DNA from: Companilactobacillus mishanensis
GTDB taxonomy: Bacteria > Bacillota > Bacilli > Lactobacillales > Lactobacillaceae
Reading direction: 5' to 3'
Length of the DNA stretch: 64,000 bases
Assembly (NCBI RefSeq): GCF_003946505.1
Contig: NZ_RHON01000004.1
Coordinates: forward strand, 62,001 to 126,000
Shown: positions 14,515 through 22,624 of the stretch, one piece after another
Layout: every line of letters starts with the position of its first letter
How positions within the stretch are numbered: position 1 is the stretch's first letter
Made by a program: the position numbers and the translations under genes
The notes under the pieces: model-generated
Databases searched by the model: none
What the model was told of the DNA's origin: nothing
What the model saw: the letters and a program-made list of their open reading frames with translations, nothing else

Positions 14515-16686
14515 TTAAATTGAGCAGCTTTCGCACTCGTTACTTCCGATTTCATCATTATTTTCTGTAAATGTTCTTACATAATAAAGTGACTTGATTC
14601 CTTGGTAATAAGCGTAGTTACGCAAAATACTTAGGTCACGTGTTGTTTGTTTAGGATCTGTCTTCCATTCGTAGATTCCTTCAGGAATTTCTGAACGAAC
14701 GAACAGTGTTAAACTCATACCTTGGTCAACGTGCTTTTGAGCGGCAGCGTAGATATCGATAACTTTACGCATATCTGTGTCGTAAGCTGACTTGTAGTAG
14801 CCAATTGTGTCATTACTTAGAAGTGGAGCTGGGAAGTATAACTTACCATTTTTCTTTTCTTGACGTTCTTCAACAAGACGTGTGATAGGCTGCAAACTAG
14901 CACTTGTGTTATTTACGTATGAGATTGAACCTGTTGGTGCAACAGCCAAGCGGTATTCATTGTAAAGACCGTATTTTTGGATGTTCTTCTTTAGTTCTTC
15001 CCAATCAGCTTTTGTAGGGATGTCGATACCATCGAATAATTCCTTAACACGGTTCAATTTAGGAGCGAAATCTTTATTAAGGTATTTGTCGAAGTATGAT
15101 CCATCAGCGTAAGCAGATTTTTCGAAATTGTAGAATGTTTCACCTTTATCTTGAGCAATCTTGTTACTTTCGAATAATGTCCAGTAGTTAAGAAGCAAGA
15201 AGTAAATTCCTGTAAACTCGATTGACTCTGGTGAGCCATATTCGATGTGCTTGCTTGCTAAATAAGTGTGAAGTCCCATAGCACCGAGACCAACTGAATG
15301 GCTCAACTTGTTACCATGTGCGACTGAAGGAACAGCAACGATATTTGAGGCGTCACTGACATAAGTAAGAGCACGTGTCATTGAACGAATTGAACGTCCA
15401 AAGTCAGGGCTTTGCATCATGTTAAGAATGTTTGTTGAACCAAGATTACAACTAACATCTGTACCCATTTTTACGTATTCTTGGGCGTCGTTGATTTCTG
15501 AAGGTGTTTGAACTTGTTGGATCTCAGTACATAAGTTACTCATGATAACTTTACCGTCGATAGGATTGTCGCGGTTAACAGTATCAATGTTCAAGACATA
15601 TGGATAACCAGATTCTTGTTGTAACTTACTGATTTCATCTTCAAGCTCACGTGCTTCGATCTTGTATTTCTTGATACGGTCGTCTTTGACCATGTTGTCA
15701 TACTCTTTTGTAATATCAACATATGAGAAAGGCACGCCGTAGACACGTTCAACTGAATAAGGGCTGAATAAGTACATATCTTTGTCTTCACGAACTAATT
15801 CGTAATACTTATCAGGTACGATAACGCCTAATGATAAAGTCTTAACACGAACTTTTTCATCAGCATTTTCTTTCTTAGCAGATAGGAAGTCAATGATATC
15901 AGGATGGAAAACGTTCAAGTAGACAGCACCGGCACCTTGTCTTTGACCAAGTTGGTTACTGTAACTAAAACTGTCCTCGAGCAATTTCATAACTGGAAGA
16001 ACACCAGATGATGAGTTGTCGATTCCTTTGATAGGTGAGCCAGATTCACGCAAGTTTGAGAGTGTAATACCTACACCACCACCGATACGTGACAATTGGA
16101 GGGCACTGTTGACAGTACGTCCAATACTGTTCATATCATCAGTAACTTGTAATAGGAAACAAGATACGTATTCACCACGACGTTTTCTACCGGCATTCAA
16201 GAATGATGGAGTAGCTGGTTGATAACGTTGAGCAATCATTTCTGTAGCAAGTGACTTAGCTAGATCTTGGTCACCATGTGCGAATAATAGTGCGTTAAAA
16301 AGAATTCTCATTTCATAGTTTTCGAGGTACAAGTCACCATCGTTAGTTTTGATAACGTATTGGTTGAAAAACTTGTATGCTGCCATGAATGATTTGAATT
16401 TGAAATGTTGATCCAATAAGTAGTTATATAAACTTTCGATGAAATCAAATGGATATTCGTCCACTACTTCTTTTTCGATAAAGTCGCCATCGATCATAAA
16501 GTCGATGTGATCTTTGAATGTATCGAATTTCTTAGTATTAGGATTAACGTTTTCATCAAAAAAAGCCTTAATGGCTTCTTGATCTTTGTTTAATGGAATC
16601 TTGTCATCAACTGGAATGTTGATCTCGTTATTCAATTTGAAATAACTTACATTTGTTACGTCTAGGTTATTTAGCCCCAACTTCAC
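14515..16686 (-). CDS. nrdE: class Ib ribonucleotide reductase, alpha subunit NrdE (723 aa)
   Basis: This is the catalytic subunit, reducing NDPs to dNDPs. The full length matches the family. The C-terminal shuttle cysteines are in ECESCSI, and the active-site region has SCFLLQVTDDMNSIGR and DVSCNLGSTNILN. The short class Ib N-terminus lacks an ATP cone, as usual. It overlaps the end of nrdI by 20 bases, indicating coupled translation. Electrons come from NrdH. Confidence 0.96.
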   Translation of the reverse strand: MKLGLNNLDVTNVSYFKLNNEINIPVDDKIPLNKDQEAIKAFFDENVNPNTKKFDTFKDHIDFMIDGDFIEKEVVDEYPFDFIESLYNYLLDQHFKFKSFMAAYKFFNQYVIKTNDGDLYLENYEMRILFNALLFAHGDQDLAKSLATEMIAQRYQPATPSFLNAGRKRRGEYVSCFLLQVTDDMNSIGRTVNSALQLSRIGGGVGITLSNLRESGSPIKGIDNSSSGVLPVMKLLEDSFSYSNQLGQRQGAGAVYLNVFHPDIIDFLSAKKENADEKVRVKTLSLGVIVPDKYYELVREDKDMYLFSPYSVERVYGVPFSYVDITKEYDNMVKDDRIKKYKIEARELEDEISKLQQESGYPYVLNIDTVNRDNPIDGKVIMSNLCTEIQQVQTPSEINDAQEYVKMGTDVSCNLGSTNILNMMQSPDFGRSIRSMTRALTYVSDASNIVAVPSVAHGNKLSHSVGLGAMGLHTYLASKHIEYGSPESIEFTGIYFLLLNYWTLFESNKIAQDKGETFYNFEKSAYADGSYFDKYLNKDFAPKLNRVKELFDGIDIPTKADWEELKKNIQKYGLYNEYRLAVAPTGSISYVNNTSASLQPITRLVEERQEKKNGKLYFPAPLLSNDTIGYYKSAYDTDMRKVIDIYAAAQKHVDQGMSLTLFVRSEIPEGIYEWKTDPKQTTRDLSILRNYAYYQGIKSLYYVRTFTENNDEIGSNECESCSI

Positions 16687-17041
16687 TCACGACCTTCTTA
16701 AAGTTTTTTACATCTTTATCGGTTCCATTGAACTCGAATTCAAACACAACAGGTACATTTAATCCCTTAGCAATGTCGCGTGCTGTGTGATTATATAATG
16801 TATTGAAATTGCGATTGCCGCCGCCTGCTACGCCGACACAATTTTTTGCATTATCTTCATATTGTAGAAAATCAATCACAGAATCCATCATATCATCGTC
16901 ATATGAAGGAACGATGAGAATAAAAGACCGACCCATTTTGTGGAACGGATCGGCATCATTTATTTGGTATCCTTCTAAACCAGTTTTATTCATAAAACGA
17001 ATCGTCTGGCCTGTAATTGAGTAAAAAGCGATGTCGGTCAT
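16667..17041 (-). CDS. nrdI: flavodoxin-like NrdI (124 aa)
   Basis: NrdI is the small FMN protein that supplies oxidant for assembly of the Mn2-tyrosyl radical of NrdF. The sequence has the family pattern (AFYSITGQTIRFM, VPSYDD, GVAGGGNRNF). It lies 3 bases from nrdH and overlaps nrdE. Confidence 0.93.
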   Translation of the reverse strand: MTDIAFYSITGQTIRFMNKTGLEGYQINDADPFHKMGRSFILIVPSYDDDMMDSVIDFLQYEDNAKNCVGVAGGGNRNFNTLYNHTARDIAKGLNVPVVFEFEFNGTDKDVKNFKKVVSEVGAK

Positions 17042-17044
17042 ATA

Positions 17045-17275
17045 TTAACCGACAAGACCTTTCAAGCTATCTGGACGAAATCCGACGATTGGATCACTGT
17101 CTGCAGGCATAACAACAGGAACACTTTGGTATCCTTGTTGCTTAAGCATATCAAGATATTGTGGTTGTTGATTGATATTACGTTCTTCAAATTGGACGTT
17201 ATGTTCTTTTAAGTATCTCTTTGTCATTTTACATTGCATGCAATTATTCTTGCTATATACGATTACGTTGTTCAT
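17045..17275 (-). CDS. nrdH: glutaredoxin-like NrdH (76 aa)
   Basis: NrdH is the thioredoxin-like electron donor for NrdE. The redox pair is CMQC (residues 11-14 region) and the tail GFRPDSLKGL is typical. The ATG at 17275 is chosen because AAAGGGG lies 9 bases upstream and 76 residues is the normal length; an upstream in-frame ATG would add ten residues across the ribosome site. First gene of nrdHIEF. Confidence 0.93.
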   Translation of the reverse strand: MNNVIVYSKNNCMQCKMTKRYLKEHNVQFEERNINQQPQYLDMLKQQGYQSVPVVMPADSDPIVGFRPDSLKGLVG

Positions 17276-17346
17276 AGTGCTTAACCCCTTTATTGAATGA
17301 TTCAAAGACTAGTATAAAACAATTAAAATGAAAAGTAACTACATTT

Positions 17347-17393
17347 ATACTATATATTGTGGTCGGTGGTATTTTTGCTACCGTATAAGGTGT
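17347..17393 (-). promoter_or_regulatory. paired NrdR boxes upstream of nrdHIEF
   Basis: ATACTATATATTGTGG (17347-17362) matches the NrdR consensus acaCwAtATaTwGtgt at 14 of 16 positions. A weaker box (CTACCGTATAAGGTGT, 17378-17393) lies exactly 31 bases on, the three-turn spacing seen at NrdR-controlled promoters. dATP/ATP-dependent repression of the operon is inferred. Confidence 0.65.
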
Positions 17394-17535
17394 GTCAAAA
17401 TGCGGTAGGTCGCCATTTATCGAGATATAAAAAATTTGAATTTAATAAAAATGGGGCACTCGTGTTAAAATTAGCATATCAATAATTATAGCAATCCAGT
17501 AATATATTAAACATAAGATTTTAGGGGAGAAAAAA

Positions 17536-18162
17536 ATGAGTGCATGGAATTTTATCGGAATACTTGCTTGGATCATAATCATCGTTTTACTATTTCTCGT
17601 CGTATTTAATATTAGAAATCGTCATCTAAAGATTTTAGTTGAAGATCGAAAGAAAATAACTTGGAAAACAATTGCTGTTGACGTTATCGAGATACTAGTT
17701 GTTATAGCTGCCGTTAGTGGGATGTTATACACAACTTTATTTACTCGTGTGAATTTGAATGATAAAAATGAAGTCAACGTCTCATATAAGTTTGAACCAA
17801 TGATCGTTCAAACGACTTCTGATGGCCAAGGATACTACGTTAAAATCGACAAAGAGAATTCCAACAAGTCGACTAACGTTTACCAATATTGGTTGAACAA
17901 TTCGCAATACAGTGTTTCCAGCCGTGATTCATCAGTTCAAGATGCTTCGTTACCATTTAACGTCTCAGGCGTTCGTTTAGATTGGCCAATGAAGAAAATC
18001 AAGAAGATGGATCAAAAATATCAGTACGCTTATGTAATTACAGCTGAAGCAAAATATAAAAATAACTTCATTAATGGTCTTGGTTTGAAGGCAGGTAGAT
18101 TTGCATCAGAATACCGTGTTCTCCGTGTTCCTGACAGATCATTCATTCAAGTAGATAAGTAA
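17536..18162 (+). CDS. two-segment membrane protein, LVIS_2131-like (208 aa)
   Basis: Two hydrophobic segments (about 4-26 and 45-68) are followed by an extracellular domain of about 140 residues rich in Lys, Tyr and Ser. The shape and the start MSAWNFIGILAW resemble the uncharacterised LVIS_2131 family of lactobacilli, a recollection I cannot verify here. TTTTAGGGGAG precedes the start. Single-gene unit with a terminator at 18218. Confidence 0.65.
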   Translation: MSAWNFIGILAWIIIIVLLFLVVFNIRNRHLKILVEDRKKITWKTIAVDVIEILVVIAAVSGMLYTTLFTRVNLNDKNEVNVSYKFEPMIVQTTSDGQGYYVKIDKENSNKSTNVYQYWLNNSQYSVSSRDSSVQDASLPFNVSGVRLDWPMKKIKKMDQKYQYAYVITAEAKYKNNFINGLGLKAGRFASEYRVLRVPDRSFIQVDK

Positions 18163-18217
18163 ACAATATACTTGTCTTGTAGCAGTTTTCTCGTATAATA
18201 CAAGACAACAACAAAAG

Positions 18218-18248
18218 AGGGGGCTAAACCAATTTGGTTTAGCCCCCT
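18218..18248. terminator. bidirectional terminator
   Basis: A 13-base perfect stem (AGGGGGCTAAACC and complement) stands between the convergent genes ending at 18162 and 18264; the minus-strand side has a T-rich tail. Confidence 0.75.
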
Positions 18249-18263
18249 GAGTTTCCGAATAAT

Positions 18264-18473
18264 TTACTTAGCTTTAGTCATTTTCTTAGCACTAACAACG
18301 ATTTTGTTGTTTAGTTCCATTTTGTTTGAGTCGTCTTTTGGATCATTCTTAGTTATTTCAACAAGTGCTGAATGTTCGTAGACTTTTTCAACCTTGCCTT
18401 GGAATGCATAATCCATATCTTCTTCGACTTTACAGTCGTATGTTTCGCCAATTTTTACGTCTTCTATTTTCAT
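18264..18473 (-). CDS. DUF2187-type small KOW-like protein (69 aa)
   Basis: A short beta-rich protein with alternating charged residues: KIGETYDCKVEEDMDYAFQGKVEKVYEHSALVEI. This matches the small DUF2187 family, whose fold resembles KOW/SH3-like barrels; its function is not known. The ATG at 18473 lies 7 bases after GGGAG; the in-frame TTG six bases upstream is too close to that site. Confidence 0.7.
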   Translation of the reverse strand: MKIEDVKIGETYDCKVEEDMDYAFQGKVEKVYEHSALVEITKNDPKDDSNKMELNNKIVVSAKKMTKAK

Positions 18474-18564
18474 ATCCAAACTCCCTAGAGTTATTTACTT
18501 AACAGACTAGTATCATAATATAGTAGAAAGATTTTTTCAAACCAAAAGTAATAGGATGATAATC

Positions 18565-19122
18565 ATGAATAAAAAAGTCATAGTGATAACTGGTGCTAGT
18601 GGTACTGGTAAGACAACAATCAGCCGCTATTTAAAAGAAAAATATAATATTCCACAAGTTTTGACACACACGACCAGATTGCCTCGTGATGGAGAGGCTA
18701 ATTGCGTAGATTATTATTTTGAAACTGATGAAACGTTTGAACATAATCACTATCTTGAAAGAGTCGAATACAGTGGACATAAATATGGATCGTCTGAAGA
18801 GGGATTACAGAAATCTTGGGATGTTGCAGACATCGTTTCAATTGTAGTGGATACAAAAGGGGCAATAGCCTATCAAGAAAAATACGGTGATTCTGCAATT
18901 ATTATATTTATGAAAGCAGATTTAGATGCTGTGGCTGAACGATTGAAGTTGCGTGGGGATGAAAAAGCTCGTTTGGAACAAAGAATCAAAAGCCAAGAGA
19001 ATCAACGTGATCGAGAAGTTCCTAAGGAATTTCAAAGAAATTATTATGAAATTGTTAACAAAGACATAAAAAAGACTAAAGAGTGCGTTGATCGAGTAAT
19101 AGAAGAAATAAAATTAAAATAA
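18565..19122 (+). CDS. guanylate kinase-family nucleotide kinase
   Basis: The P-loop GASGTGKTTISRYL (near residue 8) and the following THTTRLPRDGE...DYYFE pattern are those of guanylate kinase, which phosphorylates GMP to GDP. At about 185 residues it is slightly short and diverged, and stands alone, so it may be an accessory paralogue rather than the essential Gmk. An alternative ATG nine bases upstream (18556) adds three residues; both are possible. Confidence 0.8.
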   Translation: MNKKVIVITGASGTGKTTISRYLKEKYNIPQVLTHTTRLPRDGEANCVDYYFETDETFEHNHYLERVEYSGHKYGSSEEGLQKSWDVADIVSIVVDTKGAIAYQEKYGDSAIIIFMKADLDAVAERLKLRGDEKARLEQRIKSQENQRDREVPKEFQRNYYEIVNKDIKKTKECVDRVIEEIKLK

Positions 19123-19335
19123 AATTACATAATTTTTACAGAGTAAATACCACGGTTGAGCCAATTGTGTGTATTTATTTTTTTGTTTTTCAAAGTGTAA
19201 CATTCTTATACAACTCTTGTAACAATTATGAAACATTCAGAGTGTATAGTAGTCCTCGTTGAGTGATAAAAGTAATTTAATTTATGAAATTTAAAACATT
19301 AAAAAAAAACAACCATTTACGGGGGAAATTTAATT

Positions 19336-20076
19336 TTGAATAAATCAGTAAAAAGAAGTCTTGTTACATTTACAGCTGCTGCTTCATTAGCAGTTACAGG
19401 TTTTGGTATCTCTACATTAGCTGACAACGCTAATACAGCAGATGCTTCTACAATCGTTACAGAAAACGTACCTTCAGTTGTACGTGCTAACTCAGATATC
19501 AAGTTATACACAGCTGCAGACAACAACGCCAAAGAAGTTGGTCGTTCACTTGCATCTGGTACAGACTGGGCCGTAGTTGGTGCAGCAAAAGACGATGCCG
19601 GTAACATGTGGTACGCCGTTGCTAACAACGAATGGGTTAAGGGTGCTGACGTTACAACAGATCCTTCAGCTACACAAGCAGCTACACAAGCAGCTACACA
19701 AGCTCCTTCAGCTTCATCAGTTACAGAAGGCTTGATCAACACTGCTAAATCATTTATCGGTACACCTTATGTATGGGGTGGTAAAACACCAAGTGGTTTC
19801 GACTGCTCAGGTTTCACATCATACGTATATTCACAAGTTACAGGTAAGAACATTGGTTCATACACAGTAGCTCAAGAATCAGCCGGTACAAAAGAATCAG
19901 TACAAGCTGCTTCAGCTGGAGACCTATTATTCTGGGGTAACTCAGGTTCAACATATCACGTTGGTATCTACTTAGGTAACAACCAATATATCGCTGCTCC
20001 TCAACCAGGACAATCAGTTAAAGTTTCAAACATCTCTGGTTACTTCATGCCTTCATTCGCCGTTCACGTAAACTAA
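19336..20076 (+). CDS. secreted NlpC/P60 peptidoglycan hydrolase with SLAP-like domain (246 aa)
   Basis: The start codon is TTG, 9 bases after GGGGGA. A signal peptide (1-37) precedes a SLAP/SH3-like wall-binding region (50-107, IKLYTAADNNAKEVG...WYAVANNEWVKGADV), a Thr-Gln-Ala repeat linker (112-125) and the NlpC/P60 domain (130-246) with Cys157 in FDCSGFTSYV and His208 in YHVGIYLG. Such enzymes cut D-Glu-diamino acid bonds in wall peptides. Codon use is strongly biased (many ACA, TCA, GTT), suggesting high expression. A terminator follows. Confidence 0.88.
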   Translation: MNKSVKRSLVTFTAAASLAVTGFGISTLADNANTADASTIVTENVPSVVRANSDIKLYTAADNNAKEVGRSLASGTDWAVVGAAKDDAGNMWYAVANNEWVKGADVTTDPSATQAATQAATQAPSASSVTEGLINTAKSFIGTPYVWGGKTPSGFDCSGFTSYVYSQVTGKNIGSYTVAQESAGTKESVQAASAGDLLFWGNSGSTYHVGIYLGNNQYIAAPQPGQSVKVSNISGYFMPSFAVHVN

Positions 20077-20122
20077 TATAAAGCGAATACGAAACATATA
20101 AAATTAAATACTACCCGTAAAA

Positions 20123-20149
20123 GACACGACGTTGGATCGTGTCTTTTTT
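20123..20149 (+). terminator. terminator after the NlpC/P60 gene
   Basis: GACACGA, seven-base loop, TCGTGTC and six T. Confidence 0.85.
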
Positions 20150-20206
20150 ATTGTCAAAAATACCGTAATAATTGCTGCAAAACATATTCGTTATGATAAG
20201 ATAATA

Positions 20207-20412
20207 GAGCAACATTTGTTGCCTACCAGCCTTTTTTAGTTGGTAGTACTACTTATTGAGATGCCCTATGTGTGGACACCCAGTTTAATAAGTTCAGCTG
20301 AATAAAATTCGGCTTGTGTTTCATTATGATGAGGAAGGGTAAGAGACGAGAATCTTACCTTAAGGAGACTTGCTAGAAGTTCGAGAATACTTCTGGTAGG
20401 TCTCTTTTTATT
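20207..20412 (+). ncRNA. structured small RNA, 6S-like candidate
   Basis: A gene-free stretch has a -10-like TATGAT (20192-20197), about 200 bases of clear RNA structure and a T-rich end. The 5' CCTACCAG (about 20221-20228) pairs with CTGGTAGG at the 3' end (20393-20400), closing a long structure. Inside are hairpins GCTGAATaaaATTCGGC and GGTAAGA...TCTTACC, and a stem next to the T run. Size and closed ends fit 6S RNA, which in lactobacilli was described as the Lacto-usp motif. I have not matched its consensus, so the identity is tentative. The downstream gene is convergent, so it is not a leader. Confidence 0.5.
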
Positions 20413-20428
20413 TGGTTCAGATTACAAA

Positions 20429-20460
20429 AAAACTCTCCCAAAATGTTTTGGGAGAGTTTT
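20429..20460. terminator. bidirectional terminator
   Basis: AAAACTCTCCCAAAA and its complement with a two-base loop lie between the small RNA and the convergent MerR gene. Confidence 0.8.
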
Positions 20461-20845
20461 ACTTTTGTAGATTCTTAAGTTTGTTCTTCTCTGATTCCAG
20501 ATGATCCGTTTTTCTTTGCAGGAATTCCTTCTGCTCTTGGATCTCAGAGATACGTTTATCCAGGTTTATATCAAGTTGATGTAAAAATTCAATTCCGTTG
20601 TCGTAATCTTTGGCATCCATTTTGCCATTTCCTAAAAGAGTCATAAAATCCTTACATTCTGTGATAGTTGCTCCTAGTTTTCTAAGGTGCATGACTTTAT
20701 TGAGTTCTTCAATATCACTGTCAGAGTATTCTCGTTGTCCCTGACTGTTACGTCCAATTGGTGGTAATAATTCAATCTGTTCGTAATATCGCAAAGTATC
20801 ATAAGTAACATCGAATTTTACAGAGACTTCTTTAATTGTGTACAT
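20459..20845 (-). CDS. MerR-family regulator (128 aa)
   Basis: The N-terminal winged helix is canonical (MYTIKEVSVKFDVTYDTLRYYEQIELLPP, residues 1-70), followed by a dimerisation helix (80-128) without Cys ligands, so the signal is probably organic rather than a metal. It is divergent from an SDR gene whose promoter has the 19-base spacer that MerR proteins remodel (20874-20904). Confidence 0.88.
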   Translation of the reverse strand: MYTIKEVSVKFDVTYDTLRYYEQIELLPPIGRNSQGQREYSDSDIEELNKVMHLRKLGATITECKDFMTLLGNGKMDAKDYDNGIEFLHQLDINLDKRISEIQEQKEFLQRKTDHLESEKNKLKNLQK

Positions 20846-20873
20846 ATTTATTCACCTTTTTTTAAATATTCGC

Positions 20874-20904
20874 TTGCGCTAGTGTAACACTAGCGTGCTA
20901 GGAT
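20874..20904 (+). promoter_or_regulatory. MerR-type promoter with palindromic operator
   Basis: TTGCGC (20874-20879) and TAGGAT (20899-20904) are 19 bases apart. Within lies the palindrome CGCTAGTG-TAA-CACTAGCG (20877-20895). This long spacer and central dyad is the hallmark of MerR-activated promoters and points into the SDR gene. Confidence 0.75.
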
Positions 20905-20936
20905 GTTCAATATTGAATGAGAAGGGACGTAAAAAT

Positions 20937-21692
20937 ATGAACGAAAAGACTATTACACTAGTAACAGGTGGCAATCGAGGAATGGGATTGGAGATTGTCA
21001 GAGAATTAGCTAAAGCAGGACAAACTGTCATTTTAGGATCACGTAATCTTTCAAAAGGACAAGAAGCTGTTAAAAAGTTAGTAGATGAAGGAATCCAAGC
21101 TGGTGTCGTTGAACTAGACGTAAATAATCCAGAATCTGTAGTTAAAGCAGCAAAAACAATCGAAGACAAATATGGCTATTTAACAAGCTTGATCAACAAT
21201 GCAGGAGCAGTATTTGATTTCCGTCAAAAACCATCAGAGATCAATTTAGATGATGTAAGAAAAGATTTCGAAGTGAATTACTTTGGACTGATCAGCGTTA
21301 CAGAAAATATGATTCCACTATTAAAGAAGAGTAGTAATGCAAAAATCATCAACGTTTCCAGTATGATGGGCTCGAAAACAGAAGCTCTTAATCCAGAATC
21401 AGAAGTATACAACGCAGTTGCAGTAGGATATCAATCATCAAAAGCAGCTGCAAATATGTACACAGTTCAGTTAGCAAAAGAATTTAAGAGAGAAAACTTG
21501 CCAATTACAGTTAACGCGATCGACCCAGGAATAGTTGCAACCGAGTTCGGTGGAGCCACACCAGAACAAGTATCAGCCATGGGTGGAAAGCCAGTTGATT
21601 TCGGAGTAGCAAGAACAGTCGAATTGGCAACTGATTTTGATAATAAAGACACAGCTACATTCAGCAATACACATGGAAAAGTTGCTTGGTAA
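20937..21692 (+). CDS. short-chain dehydrogenase/reductase (251 aa)
   Basis: A classical SDR: the glycine-rich cofactor motif TGGNRGMGLEI (about 9-19), NNAGA, the Ser in NVSSMMG and the catalytic pair YQSSK. It probably uses NADPH (Arg after the beta-2 strand, SRN). The ATG at 20937 follows GAAGGGACG. Control by the divergent MerR protein suggests induction by a small toxic carbonyl or similar compound (inference). Confidence 0.88.
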   Translation: MNEKTITLVTGGNRGMGLEIVRELAKAGQTVILGSRNLSKGQEAVKKLVDEGIQAGVVELDVNNPESVVKAAKTIEDKYGYLTSLINNAGAVFDFRQKPSEINLDDVRKDFEVNYFGLISVTENMIPLLKKSSNAKIINVSSMMGSKTEALNPESEVYNAVAVGYQSSKAAANMYTVQLAKEFKRENLPITVNAIDPGIVATEFGGATPEQVSAMGGKPVDFGVARTVELATDFDNKDTATFSNTHGKVAW

Positions 21693-21718
21693 TAACTACA
21701 TATAGGTAGAAAAGGAAG

Positions 21719-21746
21719 AGTGGGTCAGAATGATCCACTTTTTTTT
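21719..21746 (+). terminator. terminator after the SDR gene
   Basis: AGTGGGTC, five-base loop, GATCCACT and seven T. Confidence 0.85.
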
Positions 21747-21950
21747 GCTGCTACTTCTTAATAGGTAACAGATACAGCTATTGTTGTCACACCAAAGGAT
21801 GCTACTCAAACTATTATATGGAGAGTATCTTGAAAAATCTTCACAGATATTATTGTATTTATATTATATTAATACTATTATATTAAATATAAATATATTT
21901 ATATTATACATAGGCGTATTTATAAACATTTTATTGTGGGGGTATTTTAT

Positions 21951-22310
21951 ATGAAGATTAATAAAACTTTTAAAGGTGTTTTAGCAGCTGCTATGATGCT
22001 TAGTATTGGGGTAGCGCCAGTTGTTGCAATGAGCAACGTTAATACAGTTCAAGCATCACCAGAAAGCAGAGATTTTCCGGATGGAACTAAGTTTCCAGAC
22101 CCTGAAACTCTTATAGTATATTCAGATGGTGGCGATTCTGTCGTATTTCTACGTAACTATAACAACGGTAAGCTAACAATGTCTAATCGTGGACTAGCCA
22201 ATGATAGCGGTTGGTACGCAGATGAATACATGTGGGTACAGGGTGAAAAGTACTACCGTGTGTCAACCAATGAATGGGTTGCATCTAGAGATATTTTGTA
22301 CTTTGATTAA
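21951..22310 (+). CDS. small secreted SLAP-domain protein (119 aa)
   Basis: A signal peptide (1-36, cleavage near VQASP) is followed by a single SLAP-like unit (55-118) ending YYRVSTNEWVASRDILYF. There is no catalytic region. The ATG at 21951 is used since GTGGGGG upstream is the ribosome site itself. The gene lies behind a very AT-rich promoter region and before a terminator. Confidence 0.72.
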   Translation: MKINKTFKGVLAAAMMLSIGVAPVVAMSNVNTVQASPESRDFPDGTKFPDPETLIVYSDGGDSVVFLRNYNNGKLTMSNRGLANDSGWYADEYMWVQGEKYYRVSTNEWVASRDILYFD

Positions 22311-22329
22311 TATTTAAAATACTTATTAA

Positions 22330-22356
22330 GGCATTCAAATTTTGAATGTCTTTTTT
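22330..22356 (+). terminator. terminator after the small SLAP gene
   Basis: GGCATTCAAA and TTTTGAATGTC pair and are followed by six T. Confidence 0.8.
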
Positions 22357-22477
22357 AGTACGTAGTTTTGTGAAGAAATAAAAAGAACACCAAAGCTGCA
22401 GTTTAAAAATTAACCAACAACAGTATGGTGTTCTGTAACAGATATTTAGTTTTGAAATAAAATACGATTGAGTGCTA

Positions 22478-22603
22478 GCACGTAGGAAAGGTTCGCCGGG
22501 GACCAAGCAGCGGAATGAACGTATGTCGCCTTCGGCGCATGCGCAACAGTTTAAAATGTTGGCTACGCCAACGAACGTCATGGAAGGAACCTGACCGAAG
22601 TGC
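22478..22603. repeat. GC-rich structured intergenic repeat, copy 2
   Basis: It has the same core as copies 1 and 3 (GAACGTATGTCGCC, CGCCttcGGCG, GTTGGCtacGCCAAC). The outer tetramers are GCAC and GTGC instead of GTTC and GAAC, a paired change. Inner arm AGGTTC pairs with GAACCT. It lies 22 bases from the 3' end of the GPH transporter gene. Confidence 0.78.
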
Positions 22604-22624
22604 GGCAGTGAACAATAGACTAAA

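Noticed and set aside
19672..19710. Thr-Gln-Ala coding repeat in the NlpC/P60 gene as a variable tandem repeat
   Set aside because: Only about four short units; a normal linker.
19317..19742. 141-codon minus-strand frame opposite the NlpC/P60 gene
   Set aside because: A shadow produced by the Ala/Thr-rich codons of the real gene.
21760..21832. Short coding-like stretch (VTDTAIVVTPKDATQT) after the SDR terminator
   Set aside because: It may be a scrap of a surface protein, but it has no start, no ribosome site and is too short to support.
22285..22581. Minus-strand frame with FVGVANILNCCACAEGDIRS-like sequence, echoed at 33551-34054
   Set aside because: Both translate the same structured DNA repeat (copies 2 and 3). 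The shared peptide is a by-product of the repeat core, with no ribosome site.
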